Part shown: one piece after another, positions 52,435-61,510 of the stretch | How positions within the stretch are numbered: position 1 is the first letter of the stretch | Layout: the number at the start of each line of letters is the position of its first letter | NCBI GenBank assembly: GCA_039819095.1 | Contig: JBCBSP010000010.1 | Span: 25,629-89,628, forward strand | DNA length: 64,000 nucleotides | Source: JBCBSP01 sp039819095 | Lineage (GTDB): Bacteria; Pseudomonadota; Alphaproteobacteria; Caulobacterales; Maricaulaceae | Reading direction: 5' to 3' | The notes under the pieces: model-generated | Told to the model about the DNA's origin: nothing | Seen by the model: the letters and a program-made list of their open reading frames with translations, nothing else | The model's database searches: none | Program-made: the position numbers and the translations under genes

Positions 52435-53694
52435 TTATGCCCCCGGTTCACGGCGCACCTGCAGAATGGGCGTGAACAGAGCGATCCAGGCAAGGACCAC
52501 GAGCAGTCCGGCCATTGGAATGAGCGCAGATAGTCGCGGGCCGATATCACCGACGATGAACCCCATCGCAACCGCGCCCAGCGGCATGCCGCCGAACAGG
52601 CCCAGCGCGTAGACGCTCATCACACGCGCAATCTTGTCCGGGGGAGCGTTCTCCTGCACGACCGCACGCGACAGGGTGATGGCCACGCCCGCACCCAGGC
52701 CCCAGCCAAACACCAGCAGATACATCCAGACCAGTGATAGCGGCGCAGCCAGCAGGCCCATCGACACCACGGTGACGAGTTGCGCCAGCATCAAGGCGAG
52801 TCCGGGTCTGGCGATCTCACGCATACGCGCAAGCAGAACATTGGCTGCGAAAGCCCCGAGCCAGAAGGCGACCAGCAAGGTGGACAGAACTTCGTATCCC
52901 GATGCGTAAACGTCTCTCACAAGCACCGGAACGATGACAAAGAAACCGCCGCCCACGACGAGAAGACCGACCGCGACCATGATCAAAGTCATGGGGAAGA
53001 GGATAGTGGAGCTTGTCACGGCGCGAATCCCGTCGCTCAGGCTCGTCACCATGCCGGCATGATGAGTGCGGCGCGAATGCAATCGAGGCAAGGCTAGGGC
53101 GGCCATCGCGCCCATGACCAGCCCGATCGCCTGCGCGGTGAAGAGCGGGGCAGGTCCGAACAGGGACGCAAGGAAGCCGGCGCCCATGCCGAAGATCTGT
53201 GCGGCGAACTGAACCAGGGACGCGATGATGACGCCCTTTTGCAGCGTCATGGTCCGGCCCATGCGCCGGTTCACATCAACGACCGCATTGATGGCTGAGT
53301 CGCGCGCCGGCATCACGAAAGCGCCCGCCAAGCCAACCATCAGCGCGTAGCCGATCAGCAGCAGGTAGGCGAGCCGATCAGCAAACAGGAGCGCGGCCAT
53401 CGCTGCTGCGGCGAGCGCAGCAAGGAGATGGAAGACGGTGAGAATAGTCCGTCGGTCATGCCGTTCCGCCATCACGCCCGCCAAAGGCAGCAGCAGGAGC
53501 ATGGGAGCGGTCAGCGCGGCCTGGGCGAGACCGAGGCGCTCGGGTGTTTCCATCAAGGTGTAATTGATGACGCCGGGAAACAGGGTGGTCTGAAGACCGA
53601 AGGAAAAGAACCAGCCGCTGATCGCAATCAGATAAGCGGTGAAGGGCGCAACCCTCATGAACCGCTTCAGCTTGCGTCCCGGCGATTCAGTCAC
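52435..53694 (-). CDS. MFS transporter (12-TM, DHA3-type)
   Basis: A 419-residue transporter. Twelve hydrophobic segments are evident, and the A motif LPLAGVMAERHDRRTIL lies between TM2 and TM3. The second half repeats RLHSRRTHHAGMV and GVAITLSRAVVQENAPPDKIARVMS. Closest in layout to the EntS/TsgA-like exporters. Substrate unknown. Confidence 0.85.
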   Translation of the reverse strand: MTESPGRKLKRFMRVAPFTAYLIAISGWFFSFGLQTTLFPGVINYTLMETPERLGLAQAALTAPMLLLLPLAGVMAERHDRRTILTVFHLLAALAAAAMAALLFADRLAYLLLIGYALMVGLAGAFVMPARDSAINAVVDVNRRMGRTMTLQKGVIIASLVQFAAQIFGMGAGFLASLFGPAPLFTAQAIGLVMGAMAALALPRLHSRRTHHAGMVTSLSDGIRAVTSSTILFPMTLIMVAVGLLVVGGGFFVIVPVLVRDVYASGYEVLSTLLVAFWLGAFAANVLLARMREIARPGLALMLAQLVTVVSMGLLAAPLSLVWMYLLVFGWGLGAGVAITLSRAVVQENAPPDKIARVMSVYALGLFGGMPLGAVAMGFIVGDIGPRLSALIPMAGLLVVLAWIALFTPILQVRREPGA

Positions 53695-53851
53695 GTTTCG
53701 CCGGCTCCTTGCTGGCTATGCGCCCGTTTCGCCATCACGATCATGTTCACGAGCGGTTTCGCGTCCGTGATAGACCGTGATTGGCCTTCGCGCCAGTGAT
53801 CGGGGATTGTCCGCGCCAGCCAAACACGCCCTTCCCGCAAGGAGTCTCGCC

Positions 53852-54307
53852 ATGTCTGTTCTACCAATCGCCCGCAACGCCAGCGCCGCCATACTCGCCG
53901 CCTTCATGGTCTTTATCGGCGTGCAGAAATTCGGCGGTGACAACACGGTCTTCAGCTATATCGCCGCGCAGTCCGGCCTCAGCATTTTCGAGCCCGGCGT
54001 CAGGCTTCTGACCGGTTTGGCGGAACTGCTGGCTGCAGCGCTGCTTGTGGGCGGCTTCTTCATCGCGCGCCTCAGAGGCCTTGGCGGGCTGCTATCGCTT
54101 GGCGTCATCGGTGGAGCGATCGTGTTTCATCTCTCGCCCTGGCTTGGGATCAACGCTCCGGTCGCCTTCGACGAAGCCGGCGGTTACGTCTTCAGCCCGA
54201 TTCTGTTCATCATGGCCGTTGTGTTCTTCTCGCTCAGCCTCATCCATGTCTGGCTGGAGCGTACCTCGCTCATGGCCTGGGCCCCGCGCACGCCGTCGAA
54301 CACATAG
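53852..54307 (+). CDS. DoxX-like membrane protein
   Basis: A 151-residue protein with four hydrophobic segments. Layout (IARNASAAILAAFMVFIGVQKFGG, then LLTGLAELLAAALLVGGFF) fits the DoxX/DUF417 group, small membrane proteins of unclear oxidoreductase-related function. AAGGAG lies before the ATG at 53852. A divergent MFS gene ends the intergenic region. Confidence 0.65.
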   Translation: MSVLPIARNASAAILAAFMVFIGVQKFGGDNTVFSYIAAQSGLSIFEPGVRLLTGLAELLAAALLVGGFFIARLRGLGGLLSLGVIGGAIVFHLSPWLGINAPVAFDEAGGYVFSPILFIMAVVFFSLSLIHVWLERTSLMAWAPRTPSNT

Positions 54308-54366
54308 CCACCCTTCGTTAACGCCCCCGCTGCAAGCTGGCGGACCTCTAGCCGGAGGTTCGCCAC

Positions 54367-55455
54367 ATGGCGCTCGACACCGCGCCGACCAAACGCGATG
54401 GCCGCAGCTCTGCACGCGCTCTGGTGACGCGTCGCATGGCCGATATCGTTTGCCTTCCCGCCAGTCGGGTCGCACCGGCGGAGCGCTGGATCGTCGCAGA
54501 CGTTCTGGAGGAAATGCTGCGCGAGGCCGAGCCTGACCTGCGTGCGAAAGTCGCTCTGCGCCTGGCCGATCAGGCGGATGCTCCGGTGGGACTGCTGCGC
54601 CGGCTCGCCGTCGATGCGTTCATGATTGCCGAGCCGATCCTTGAGCGCTCACAGGCGTTAACCGATTTCGACATGATGGAAATCGCACGCCAGGGCGATG
54701 TGCAGCATCGCATCGCCCTGGCGCAGCGCGACCCCGTCAGCCAGACCGTTGCCGCGGCGCTGGTCGCCTTGGGCGATGAACCTGTGCTTAAGGCGCTGCT
54801 TCGCAACAAGTCGAGCGTGCTCGCTCAGGAAACAATGGCGCGGCTTGTACGCGAGGCGGCGGAGAGCCCGGCGCTTGCCGGCTCGCTGGTCAAGCGCCCA
54901 GAGCTGCGCCCTGCTCAGGCCCTGTCTCTGTTCTGGGACGTCGATCACGAGCAACGCAAAACCATTCTTCAGCGTTTTGCTGTAGACCGGACCATATTGC
55001 GCGAAGCCGCCCAGGACGTTTTCGCTGCAGCGATCGCGGCGACGCAGGACGATCCCAAGCTGATGCGTGCGCTGAGCTTCATTGACCGTCGTCAACGCGA
55101 TCGCAGCGCGGCGGACCGGTCCGCCTATGGCTCGCTTGAGGGTGCAATCGAGGTGGCCGACCGCGAGGGGCTGGAAGGCGACCTCATTGAAGAGGTCGCG
55201 GCTCTGGCCGGCATCCAGCTCTCACTCCTTCAGCGCATGAAGGATGATTTCGGCGGCGAGGCGTTCGCGGTTCTGTGCAAGGCGACGGGGCTGCCTCGCA
55301 GCTGTATCGATTCGCTCCTTCGAGGTGCGCAACGTGATCATGGAGACGTCATCGCCAATGCCCGCCTGATCTACGACACCCTCTCAGTGGATAAGGCGCA
55401 GACGGTTCTGCGCTACTGGGACTGGAGCTGGTCGCGGGCCAAGGACAGAGCCTGA
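54367..55455 (+). CDS. DUF2336 family protein
   Basis: A 362-residue protein of the DUF2336 family, widespread in alphaproteobacteria. Helical ARM/HEAT-like repeats are seen: LRAKVALRLADQADAPVGLLRRLAVDA, DVQHRIALAQRDPVSQTVAAALVAL, VLKALLRNKSSVLAQETMARLV. No catalytic motif. Role unknown. Confidence 0.85.
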   Translation: MALDTAPTKRDGRSSARALVTRRMADIVCLPASRVAPAERWIVADVLEEMLREAEPDLRAKVALRLADQADAPVGLLRRLAVDAFMIAEPILERSQALTDFDMMEIARQGDVQHRIALAQRDPVSQTVAAALVALGDEPVLKALLRNKSSVLAQETMARLVREAAESPALAGSLVKRPELRPAQALSLFWDVDHEQRKTILQRFAVDRTILREAAQDVFAAAIAATQDDPKLMRALSFIDRRQRDRSAADRSAYGSLEGAIEVADREGLEGDLIEEVAALAGIQLSLLQRMKDDFGGEAFAVLCKATGLPRSCIDSLLRGAQRDHGDVIANARLIYDTLSVDKAQTVLRYWDWSWSRAKDRA

Positions 55456-55592
55456 CAGGGCCGGAATGTCAGGGTCCATCTGAAGAAACTGCGGCCTGAT
55501 GTCCCGGTTTCGCTGGAAAACGTCTTAACGGTTCTCTAGAACCAGCGCGCGTCGTCCGATGCGCATCTTCGCTTTCCAGGAGGGCTGGGCCC

Positions 55593-56117
55593 TTGAGCCG
55601 GAAACTCGTTCTTGGCGTGTTGCTTACTCTGGTTTTGATCGTTCTGTGGCTGGTTCTCTCCGGCTACTGGTTCAAGCCGATCCTACTGTTCTTCGGCGCG
55701 TGCGGCGTCATCACGGCCATGGCGCTGACATTGCGAACAGGGCTGCTGGATGACGAATCAGCGCCGTTTCCGCGCATTCTGCCTTTCCTGTCTTACTGGC
55801 GCTGGCTCGGCGGTGAGATTTTGAAGGCCAACGTTTATGTCGTGCGCACCGCGCTGAAGCCGGAACTGGATATCACGCCGACCCTGACCCGCGTCCCGGT
55901 GCGCGCTGAATCCGGGCTTGCGCGCGCCACGTTTGCGAACTCCATCACGCTGACGCCGGGAACGGTGACCGTGGAAGTGGAAGAGAACGGCTTCCTGGTT
56001 CATGCGCTCAGCCGGGAGCTGACCGATCAGGAGGCGTTCGCAGAGATGGAGCGCCGCACCATTGAAGCCGCGGATGGCGGCGTTGAGCGGTCCGGCAAGG
56101 CGGGAGACGCCTCATGA
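55593..56117 (+). CDS. mrpE: Mrp-type antiporter subunit MrpE
   Basis: A 174-residue MnhE/MrpE protein. It starts at TTG with AGGAGGG 8 nt upstream. Two N-terminal TM segments, then RWLGGEILKANVYVVRTALKPELDITPT and the SITLTPGTVTVEVEENGFLVH block are typical. First gene of a ten-gene Mrp operon; no other start is as well supported. Confidence 0.9.
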   Translation: MSRKLVLGVLLTLVLIVLWLVLSGYWFKPILLFFGACGVITAMALTLRTGLLDDESAPFPRILPFLSYWRWLGGEILKANVYVVRTALKPELDITPTLTRVPVRAESGLARATFANSITLTPGTVTVEVEENGFLVHALSRELTDQEAFAEMERRTIEAADGGVERSGKAGDAS

Positions 56118-56443
56118 TCATGGAATGGGTCGATTTTTTCGTGGCGATGAGCATCGCGCTGTCGATGGCGCTGATGCTGTCACGCCTTTTCGCGGGGCCG
56201 ACGCTGTATGACCGTGTGCTGGCGGTGAACTCGTTCGGCACCAAGACGGTGATCTTTCTGGTCGTCTTCGCGCTCATGACCGGGCGCGGTGATGCGGTGG
56301 ATATTGCGATCCTCTACGCGCTCCTGAACTTCATCGCGACGATCGCGATCCTGAAATTCTTCCGCTACCGCTCGCTGGAGGTCGCCCTGTCCTCGAAGTC
56401 GGAAAGCGTCGCCGCACCGAGCTCCGAGGAGGGCGGTCCATGA
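56114..56443 (+). CDS. mrpF: Mrp-type antiporter subunit MrpF
   Basis: A 109-residue three-TM MrpF with the family run LFAGPTLYDRVLAVNSFGTKTV. Its ATG overlaps mrpE (ATGA) and its end overlaps mrpG in the same way. In the archaeal Mbh/Mrp layout this corresponds to MbhB. Confidence 0.92.
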   Translation: MIMEWVDFFVAMSIALSMALMLSRLFAGPTLYDRVLAVNSFGTKTVIFLVVFALMTGRGDAVDIAILYALLNFIATIAILKFFRYRSLEVALSSKSESVAAPSSEEGGP

Positions 56444-56799
56444 GCGCCATGGATATCTTCGGGCTTGTCATCGACGTGATTTCAGCCGGACTGATGATCA
56501 CCGGTGCAGTATTCGTTCTGGCTGGCGCGATCGGGGTTATCCGGCTGCCGGACTTCTACACCCGGCTTCATGCCGCCGGCGTTACCGATACGCTGGGCGC
56601 GGAGCTCATCCTATTCGCTCTGATCCTGCAGGCCGGCTTCACGCTGCTGGCGGCCAAGCTCGCTCTGATCGGTCTTTTCCTGTTTCTGACCAGCCCGACG
56701 GCGACTCATGCGGTGGCGAACGCGGCGTACAAGGCGGGTCTGAAACCAATGCTCACCCGCTTCAATCCGAAGCCCGGCGGCGCCAAGGATGAGGACTGA
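56440..56799 (+). CDS. mrpG: Mrp-type antiporter subunit MrpG
   Basis: A 119-residue MrpG. Three TM segments, with the signature IGVIRLPDFYTRLHAAGVTDTLGAE-type block and TSPTATHAVANAAYKAG. Corresponds to MbhC. ATGA overlap with mrpF. Confidence 0.93.
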   Translation: MSAMDIFGLVIDVISAGLMITGAVFVLAGAIGVIRLPDFYTRLHAAGVTDTLGAELILFALILQAGFTLLAAKLALIGLFLFLTSPTATHAVANAAYKAGLKPMLTRFNPKPGGAKDED

Positions 56800-56805
56800 C
56801 AGCTG

Positions 56806-57363
56806 ATGGTCGATCTTACCCAATTCCTTGATTACGTGCTGATGGCCATGCTCGTGGCGGTCGGCATCGCCGTGATCCGCCTGCGCAGCCTGTTCGCTGT
56901 GGCGATGCTCACCGGGGTTTATTCGCTTCTGTCGGCAGCCTGGTTCGTTTCACTCGATGCAGTCGATGTCGCCTTTACCGAGGCGGCGGTCGGCGCGGGC
57001 ATCTCTACGGTCCTGATGCTCGCCGCCATGCTTTTGACGGCGCGTGACTGCGCGCCGGTGCGCGCTGGGCGTCACTGGGCCGCGTTGGCCGTGACCGTCG
57101 TTGCAGGCGCGGCGCTCTTCTACGCGCTTGGCGATATGCCGGCCTATGGCGACGTCAATTCGCCGGCCAATTCCTATGTCGGCATGGACTATGTCGAGCG
57201 CACGCCTGAAGAGATCAATATCCCCAACGTCGTCACAGCCGTTCTGGCGAGCTATCGCGGCTTTGACACTATGGGCGAGGTCTTCGTGGTCTTCGCCGCC
57301 GGTGTCGGCGTGGCGCTTCTGCTGGGGCTGGGCGGTGGTCGCAGCCGTGAAGAGGAGCTGTGA
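56806..57363 (+). CDS. DUF4040/MbhD-MbhE-like subunit (fragment equivalent of the MrpA C-terminus)
   Basis: A 185-residue membrane protein. The N-terminal ~85 residues are DUF4040 (MbhD/NuoJ-like: VAVGIAVIRLRSLFAVAMLTGVYSLLSAAWF, FTEAAVGAGISTVLMLAAMLL); the rest looks like the MbhE part (NVVTAVLASYRGFDTMGEVFVVFAAG). In canonical Mrp these domains are fused to the C-terminus of MrpA; here they are a separate gene placed between mrpG and mrpB, as in the membrane arm of Mbh. It ends next to the mrpB start. Confidence 0.85.
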   Translation: MVDLTQFLDYVLMAMLVAVGIAVIRLRSLFAVAMLTGVYSLLSAAWFVSLDAVDVAFTEAAVGAGISTVLMLAAMLLTARDCAPVRAGRHWAALAVTVVAGAALFYALGDMPAYGDVNSPANSYVGMDYVERTPEEINIPNVVTAVLASYRGFDTMGEVFVVFAAGVGVALLLGLGGGRSREEEL

Positions 57364-57365
57364 CG

Positions 57366-57809
57366 ATGACCCCGCATGTTGTCCTTCGCGTTGTCGCGAA
57401 ACTGCTGATCCCGATGATCGTCGTGTTCGGCTTCTTCGTTCACTTCCACGGCGAGTACTCGCCGGGCGGCGGCTTCCAGGCCGGTGTTGTTCTGGGCTCG
57501 GCGATCATTCTTTACGCCCTTATCTACGGCATGGAAGCCGCGCAGAAGGCTGTTCCGCCCTGGTGGACGCGAATCGGCATGGCGCTGGGGTCGATGATTT
57601 TCGCCGGCGTGGGCTTCGTCACCCTGATGCTCGGCGGCAATTACCTGGATTACGACGTTCTGCACCCCGACCTCAGCCATGCGGCTGGTCAGCATATCGG
57701 CATCATCTCGGTGGAGATCGGCGTGTTGATGACCGTCACAAGCGTCATCATTGCGATCTTCTATGCTTTTGGCGGTCGGCGTCCCGACATCTCTGACGAG
57801 GAGTGGTGA
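57366..57809 (+). CDS. mrpB: Mrp-type antiporter subunit MrpB
   Basis: A 147-residue MnhB-family protein with four TM segments: VFGFFVHFHGEYSPGGGFQAGVV is the family signature. GAGGAG lies 8 nt before the ATG at 57366; an in-frame GTG at 57360 is possible. Corresponds to MbhF. Confidence 0.93.
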   Translation: MTPHVVLRVVAKLLIPMIVVFGFFVHFHGEYSPGGGFQAGVVLGSAIILYALIYGMEAAQKAVPPWWTRIGMALGSMIFAGVGFVTLMLGGNYLDYDVLHPDLSHAAGQHIGIISVEIGVLMTVTSVIIAIFYAFGGRRPDISDEEW

Positions 57810-57810
57810 G

Positions 57811-58215
57811 ATGATCGAGATTCTCTCAGAACGCTTCACTTATGCGGTTATCATCGTGCTGATGATGCTGGGCCTCTACGCGGTCGTGGCGTCCGGCAAT
57901 CTGGTCAAGCGCATGGTCGGGCTGTCCATCTTCCAGACCTCGGTTTTCCTGCTGTACATCACTATCGCAAAGGTGTTCGGCGGCGTGCCGCCGATCTTCG
58001 ACTACAAGGAGCTGACCGAGCACCGGATCGATCCTTCGGTCATCTACTCCAACCCGCTTCCGCACGTGCTGATCCTGACCGCGATCGTCGTCGGGGTGGC
58101 CACGCTCGCCATGGGACTGGCCCTGGTGGTGCGTATTCGCGAGACCTACGGAACGATTGAAGACGTGGAGCTGGCTGAAGCTGACTTCGCGGTCGAGCTG
58201 GAAAAGGGCGCCTGA
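57811..58215 (+). CDS. mrpC: Mrp-type antiporter subunit MrpC (NuoK-like)
   Basis: A 134-residue NuoK-like subunit with three TM segments: YAVVASGNLVKRMVGLSIFQTSVFLLYI, and the DPLPHVLILTAIVVGVA-like segment NPLPHVLILTAIVVGVATLAMG. It carries conserved TM glutamate-like positions of the MrpC/NuoK family in DVELAEADF-side region only partly. Corresponds to MbhG. Confidence 0.9.
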   Translation: MIEILSERFTYAVIIVLMMLGLYAVVASGNLVKRMVGLSIFQTSVFLLYITIAKVFGGVPPIFDYKELTEHRIDPSVIYSNPLPHVLILTAIVVGVATLAMGLALVVRIRETYGTIEDVELAEADFAVELEKGA

Positions 58216-58218
58216 TCC

Positions 58219-59739
58219 ATGGATGCGCACGTGCTTCCCGCCATGCTCGCCGAGCATGCGCCCGCGCTTCTGGTCGCGATCCCGCTCTTCATGTCGGCGC
58301 TGGTCGCCGCTCAGCCGAGCGGGCGCGCGGGCTATCTGATCGCTGTGGGTTCGGTCCTGGCGGCCCTGCTTCTGGCGATTGAGCTGGCTTTTCAGGTCAA
58401 CACTCAGGGCATAGTCAGCTACGCGCTCGGCGGCTGGGAGCCGCCTTACGGGATCGAGTTTCGCGTCGATGGGTTGAATGCTGCGGTCCTGCTTCTGCTT
58501 GGGGCAGTCGGGCTTGCCGCTCTCATCTTCGCTGGGCCGAGCGTGGCTGATGAGATCAGTCGCGGAAAGCGCTCGCTCTTCTACAGCGCCTTCCTGATCT
58601 GCTTCTCCGGCCTGTCAGGCGTGGCGATCACCGGCGACGCCTTCAACATGTTCGTTTTCCTGGAGATTTCATCGATCTCCACCTATGCGTTGATCGCGAT
58701 GGGGCACACCAACGACCGGCGGGCGCTGACCGCCTCATTCAACTATCTGGTGATGGGCACGATTGGCGCGACCTTCTTTGTGATCGGCGTTGGTTTTCTG
58801 TACATGGCGACAGGTACGCTCAACATGGCCGATATCGCCATCCGCGTGGCTGAGCTGGACGGCAATCGGGTTGTCGAGGTCGCCTTCGCCTTCATCATTG
58901 TCGGGGTAGGGCTTAAAGCGGCGCTCTTCCCGCTGCATCTGTGGCTGCCGAACGCTTACGCCTTTGCGCCGAACTTCGTGACGATCTTCCTGGCCTCAAC
59001 AGCCACGAAGGTCGCCTTCTACGTCCTCATCCGCTTCATGTTCGATGTGTTCGACCCGAGCTCCAGCTTCGTGAGCCAGGCCTTCACCTGGGTGATCACG
59101 CCGCTGGCGATCGCAGGTATGCTGATCGCGTCGGTTCAGGCGTCGTTCCAGGCGAATGTGCGTCGGCTGCTGGCCTACTCCTCGGTGGCGCAGGTCGGCT
59201 ACATGATGCTGGGTCTGGGTATCGGAACGGCGGCGGGCGTGAGCGCCGGCTTCCTGCACCTGCTCAATCACGCGATGATGAAGGGCGCGCTCTTCATGGC
59301 GCTAGCGACGTTTGCGCTGGTCTACGGCATTCGCCGAATCGAAGATTTCCGCGGACTGGGCCAGCTCATGCCCTTCACCGCCGCAGCCTTCACAATCGGG
59401 GCGCTGTCGCTGATCGGCGTGCCGTTCACAGCCGGCTTCATCTCAAAATTCTACCTCATTCAGGCCGCGCTGCAGTCTGAGTGGTGGTGGGCGGTGGCCG
59501 CGATCGTGATCTCTTCGGTCCTGGCGGTCGCCTATATGTACCGGATACTTGCTGTCATGTGGGTGCAGCCGCCCCCGGAGGGCGCCCAGGCGGTCGAACG
59601 TCGCGCGCCGCTTCTGGTGCTGGGCCCGCTCTGGGTTCTGGCGCTCGCCAACCTCTATTTCGGCATCGATGCCGGCTTCCTGGTGTGGCTGTCTGACACC
59701 GCCGCACAGGCTGCGATCAACGGGAGTGTCGGCTCATGA
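58219..59739 (+). CDS. mrpD: MrpD/NuoL-M-N-like subunit 1
   Basis: A 506-residue antiporter-like subunit of the NuoL/M/N family with about 14 TM segments. Features: VFLEISSISTYALIAMGHT with the conserved TM5 Glu, the KAALFPLHLWLPNAYAFAPN segment with the TM7 Lys, and AYSSVAQVGYMMLGLGI. It is a proton/cation-translocating subunit. Corresponds to MbhH, the canonical MrpD. Ends overlapping the next gene. Confidence 0.92.
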   Translation: MDAHVLPAMLAEHAPALLVAIPLFMSALVAAQPSGRAGYLIAVGSVLAALLLAIELAFQVNTQGIVSYALGGWEPPYGIEFRVDGLNAAVLLLLGAVGLAALIFAGPSVADEISRGKRSLFYSAFLICFSGLSGVAITGDAFNMFVFLEISSISTYALIAMGHTNDRRALTASFNYLVMGTIGATFFVIGVGFLYMATGTLNMADIAIRVAELDGNRVVEVAFAFIIVGVGLKAALFPLHLWLPNAYAFAPNFVTIFLASTATKVAFYVLIRFMFDVFDPSSSFVSQAFTWVITPLAIAGMLIASVQASFQANVRRLLAYSSVAQVGYMMLGLGIGTAAGVSAGFLHLLNHAMMKGALFMALATFALVYGIRRIEDFRGLGQLMPFTAAAFTIGALSLIGVPFTAGFISKFYLIQAALQSEWWWAVAAIVISSVLAVAYMYRILAVMWVQPPPEGAQAVERRAPLLVLGPLWVLALANLYFGIDAGFLVWLSDTAAQAAINGSVGS

Positions 59740-61208
59740 GCTGGACCCCTGAACTTGCGCTTTCGCTGGCTCTGATCATCCCGCTTCTGGGCGGGGTCAG
59801 CGTCGTGGCGCTAGGCCGTTATCCTAATCTGCGCGAGGCCTCGACCCTGATCAGCGCCGTGGCGCTGGCCATTGTGGTCGCCTACCTCGTGGAGATGTCC
59901 GGGTCGCGGCCCGAGATCACGCTGATCGAGTTCGCGCCGGGCCTGTCGCTCAGCTTCAAGCTTGAGCCGCTCGGCGCGGTCTTCGCCATGGTCGCGAGCG
60001 GTCTATGGATCCTCAACTCGCTCTATTCCATCGGCTATATGCGCGGGAACAAGGAGAAGGATCAGACCCGGTTCTATTTCTGCTTCACCATCTCCATTGC
60101 TGCGGCCATGGGCATCGCGCTGTCAGGCAATCTGCTCACGCTGTTCTTCTTCTATGAAGCGCTGACTCTGTCGACCTTCCCGCTGGTCGCCCACAAAGGC
60201 GACGCGAAAGCCCGCAAGGGCGCGGCGATCTATCTCGGCATTCTGCTCGCCACCTCGATCGGCCTGCTTCTGCCCGCCGTCTTCACGGTCTGGTATTTCA
60301 CCGGAACCACCGATTTCGTCGCCGGCGGCATTCTGGCGGGCGCCGTCGGACCGGTCGCGGGGGGCGTATTGCTCGTCCTGTTCGCGTTCGGGATCGGCAA
60401 GGCGGCCTTGATGCCGATCCACCCCTGGCTGCCCAACGCCATGGTCGCGCCAACGCCGGTCTCTGCCCTTCTGCACGCGGTTGCAGTCGTCAAGGCGGGC
60501 GTCTTCACCATGCTCAAAGTGGTCACCTACACGTTCGGGCCGCAATACGTGCAGTCCTTGCCGGCGGCTGACGTGCTGGCCTGGGTCGCGGCGATCTCCA
60601 TCGTGCTTGCGTCGGTGATCGCGATGACCAAGGACAATCTGAAAGCCCGGCTGGCCTACTCCACGGTCTCGCAGCTCTCCTATGTGACGCTCGGCGCCAT
60701 GCTGGCCAGCCCGCTCGCGCTGATAGGCGCGGCGCTCCAGATCGTGATGCATGCCTGGGGCAAGATCACGCTCTTCATGGCTGCCGGCGCGATCTACACC
60801 GGTACGAAGAAAACCGAGATCTCCCAGCTCGACGGGCTTGGCCGGCTGATGCCGTTCACCTTCGCGGCCTATGCGATCGGGGCCCTGTCGATTATCGGCC
60901 TGCCGCCGCTGGGCGGGATGTGGCCGAAGTTGTATCTGATGGAGGGCGCTGTGCAGGGAATGCAGCCCTGGCTAATCGGCGCGCTTGTGGTCTCCTCCAT
61001 CCTGAATATCGGCTATCTGATGCCGATCGTGCTGCGCGGCTTTCTGAAGCCGAAGCCAGAGCCGACCCCGGTCAAGCCCGGCCTGCCGCCCATTCTGGCG
61101 GTTTTGCCCCCGGTTTTAACGGCGCTCGGCACGATCGCGCTCTTCTTCCTCATCGGGCCGTTGATTGATTTTGTCGGCCCCGTCTTCCTCACAGAGGTGC
61201 AGCCATGA
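59736..61208 (+). CDS. NuoL/M/N-like subunit 2 (MrpD-type)
   Basis: A 490-residue second antiporter-like subunit. YEALTLSTFPLVAHKGDAKARKG contains the conserved Glu; KAALMPIHPWLPNAMVAPTPVSALLH contains the catalytic-type Lys and His; AYSTVSQLSYVTLGAML follows. Canonical seven-gene Mrp has only MrpA and MrpD as such subunits, so this and the third gene are extra or replace MrpA. ATGA overlaps at both ends. Confidence 0.9.
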   Translation: MSWTPELALSLALIIPLLGGVSVVALGRYPNLREASTLISAVALAIVVAYLVEMSGSRPEITLIEFAPGLSLSFKLEPLGAVFAMVASGLWILNSLYSIGYMRGNKEKDQTRFYFCFTISIAAAMGIALSGNLLTLFFFYEALTLSTFPLVAHKGDAKARKGAAIYLGILLATSIGLLLPAVFTVWYFTGTTDFVAGGILAGAVGPVAGGVLLVLFAFGIGKAALMPIHPWLPNAMVAPTPVSALLHAVAVVKAGVFTMLKVVTYTFGPQYVQSLPAADVLAWVAAISIVLASVIAMTKDNLKARLAYSTVSQLSYVTLGAMLASPLALIGAALQIVMHAWGKITLFMAAGAIYTGTKKTEISQLDGLGRLMPFTFAAYAIGALSIIGLPPLGGMWPKLYLMEGAVQGMQPWLIGALVVSSILNIGYLMPIVLRGFLKPKPEPTPVKPGLPPILAVLPPVLTALGTIALFFLIGPLIDFVGPVFLTEVQP

Positions 61209-61510
61209 GCGCTCCGACCGATCCGAGTCGGGATGACGGCATTCATCCGCTCGCCCGTCCGTTCTTGTGGCTGGACAGCCCGTGGGCGCGCCGCGCGCCT
61301 CTGTACGTGTTCGGCGGTCTCGCCCTTCTCGGGCTCCTGATCGAGTTCCTGATCCCGCGTCATGCGGTGGGCAAGTATGAGGAAGTCTTCGGCTTCTACG
61401 AGATCGAGGGCTTTTTCGGCTTCTGTATTGCGGTGTTAGCCGGCTGGCCGCTGCGTTGGCTGCTAGGCCGCGCGCCGGACTATTACGATCAGGAGGGCGA
61501 CGATGTTTGA
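61205..61510 (+). CDS. Small two-TM protein inside the Mrp operon
   Basis: A 101-residue protein with two hydrophobic segments (PLYVFGGLALLGLLIEFLI and FGFCIAVLAGWPLRWLLG) and an acidic end (DYYDQEGDDV). It overlaps the flanking genes on both sides (ATGA at its start, 8 nt at its end), so it belongs to the operon. I do not recognise the family; it may be a small accessory subunit. Confidence 0.75.
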   Translation: MSAPTDPSRDDGIHPLARPFLWLDSPWARRAPLYVFGGLALLGLLIEFLIPRHAVGKYEEVFGFYEIEGFFGFCIAVLAGWPLRWLLGRAPDYYDQEGDDV

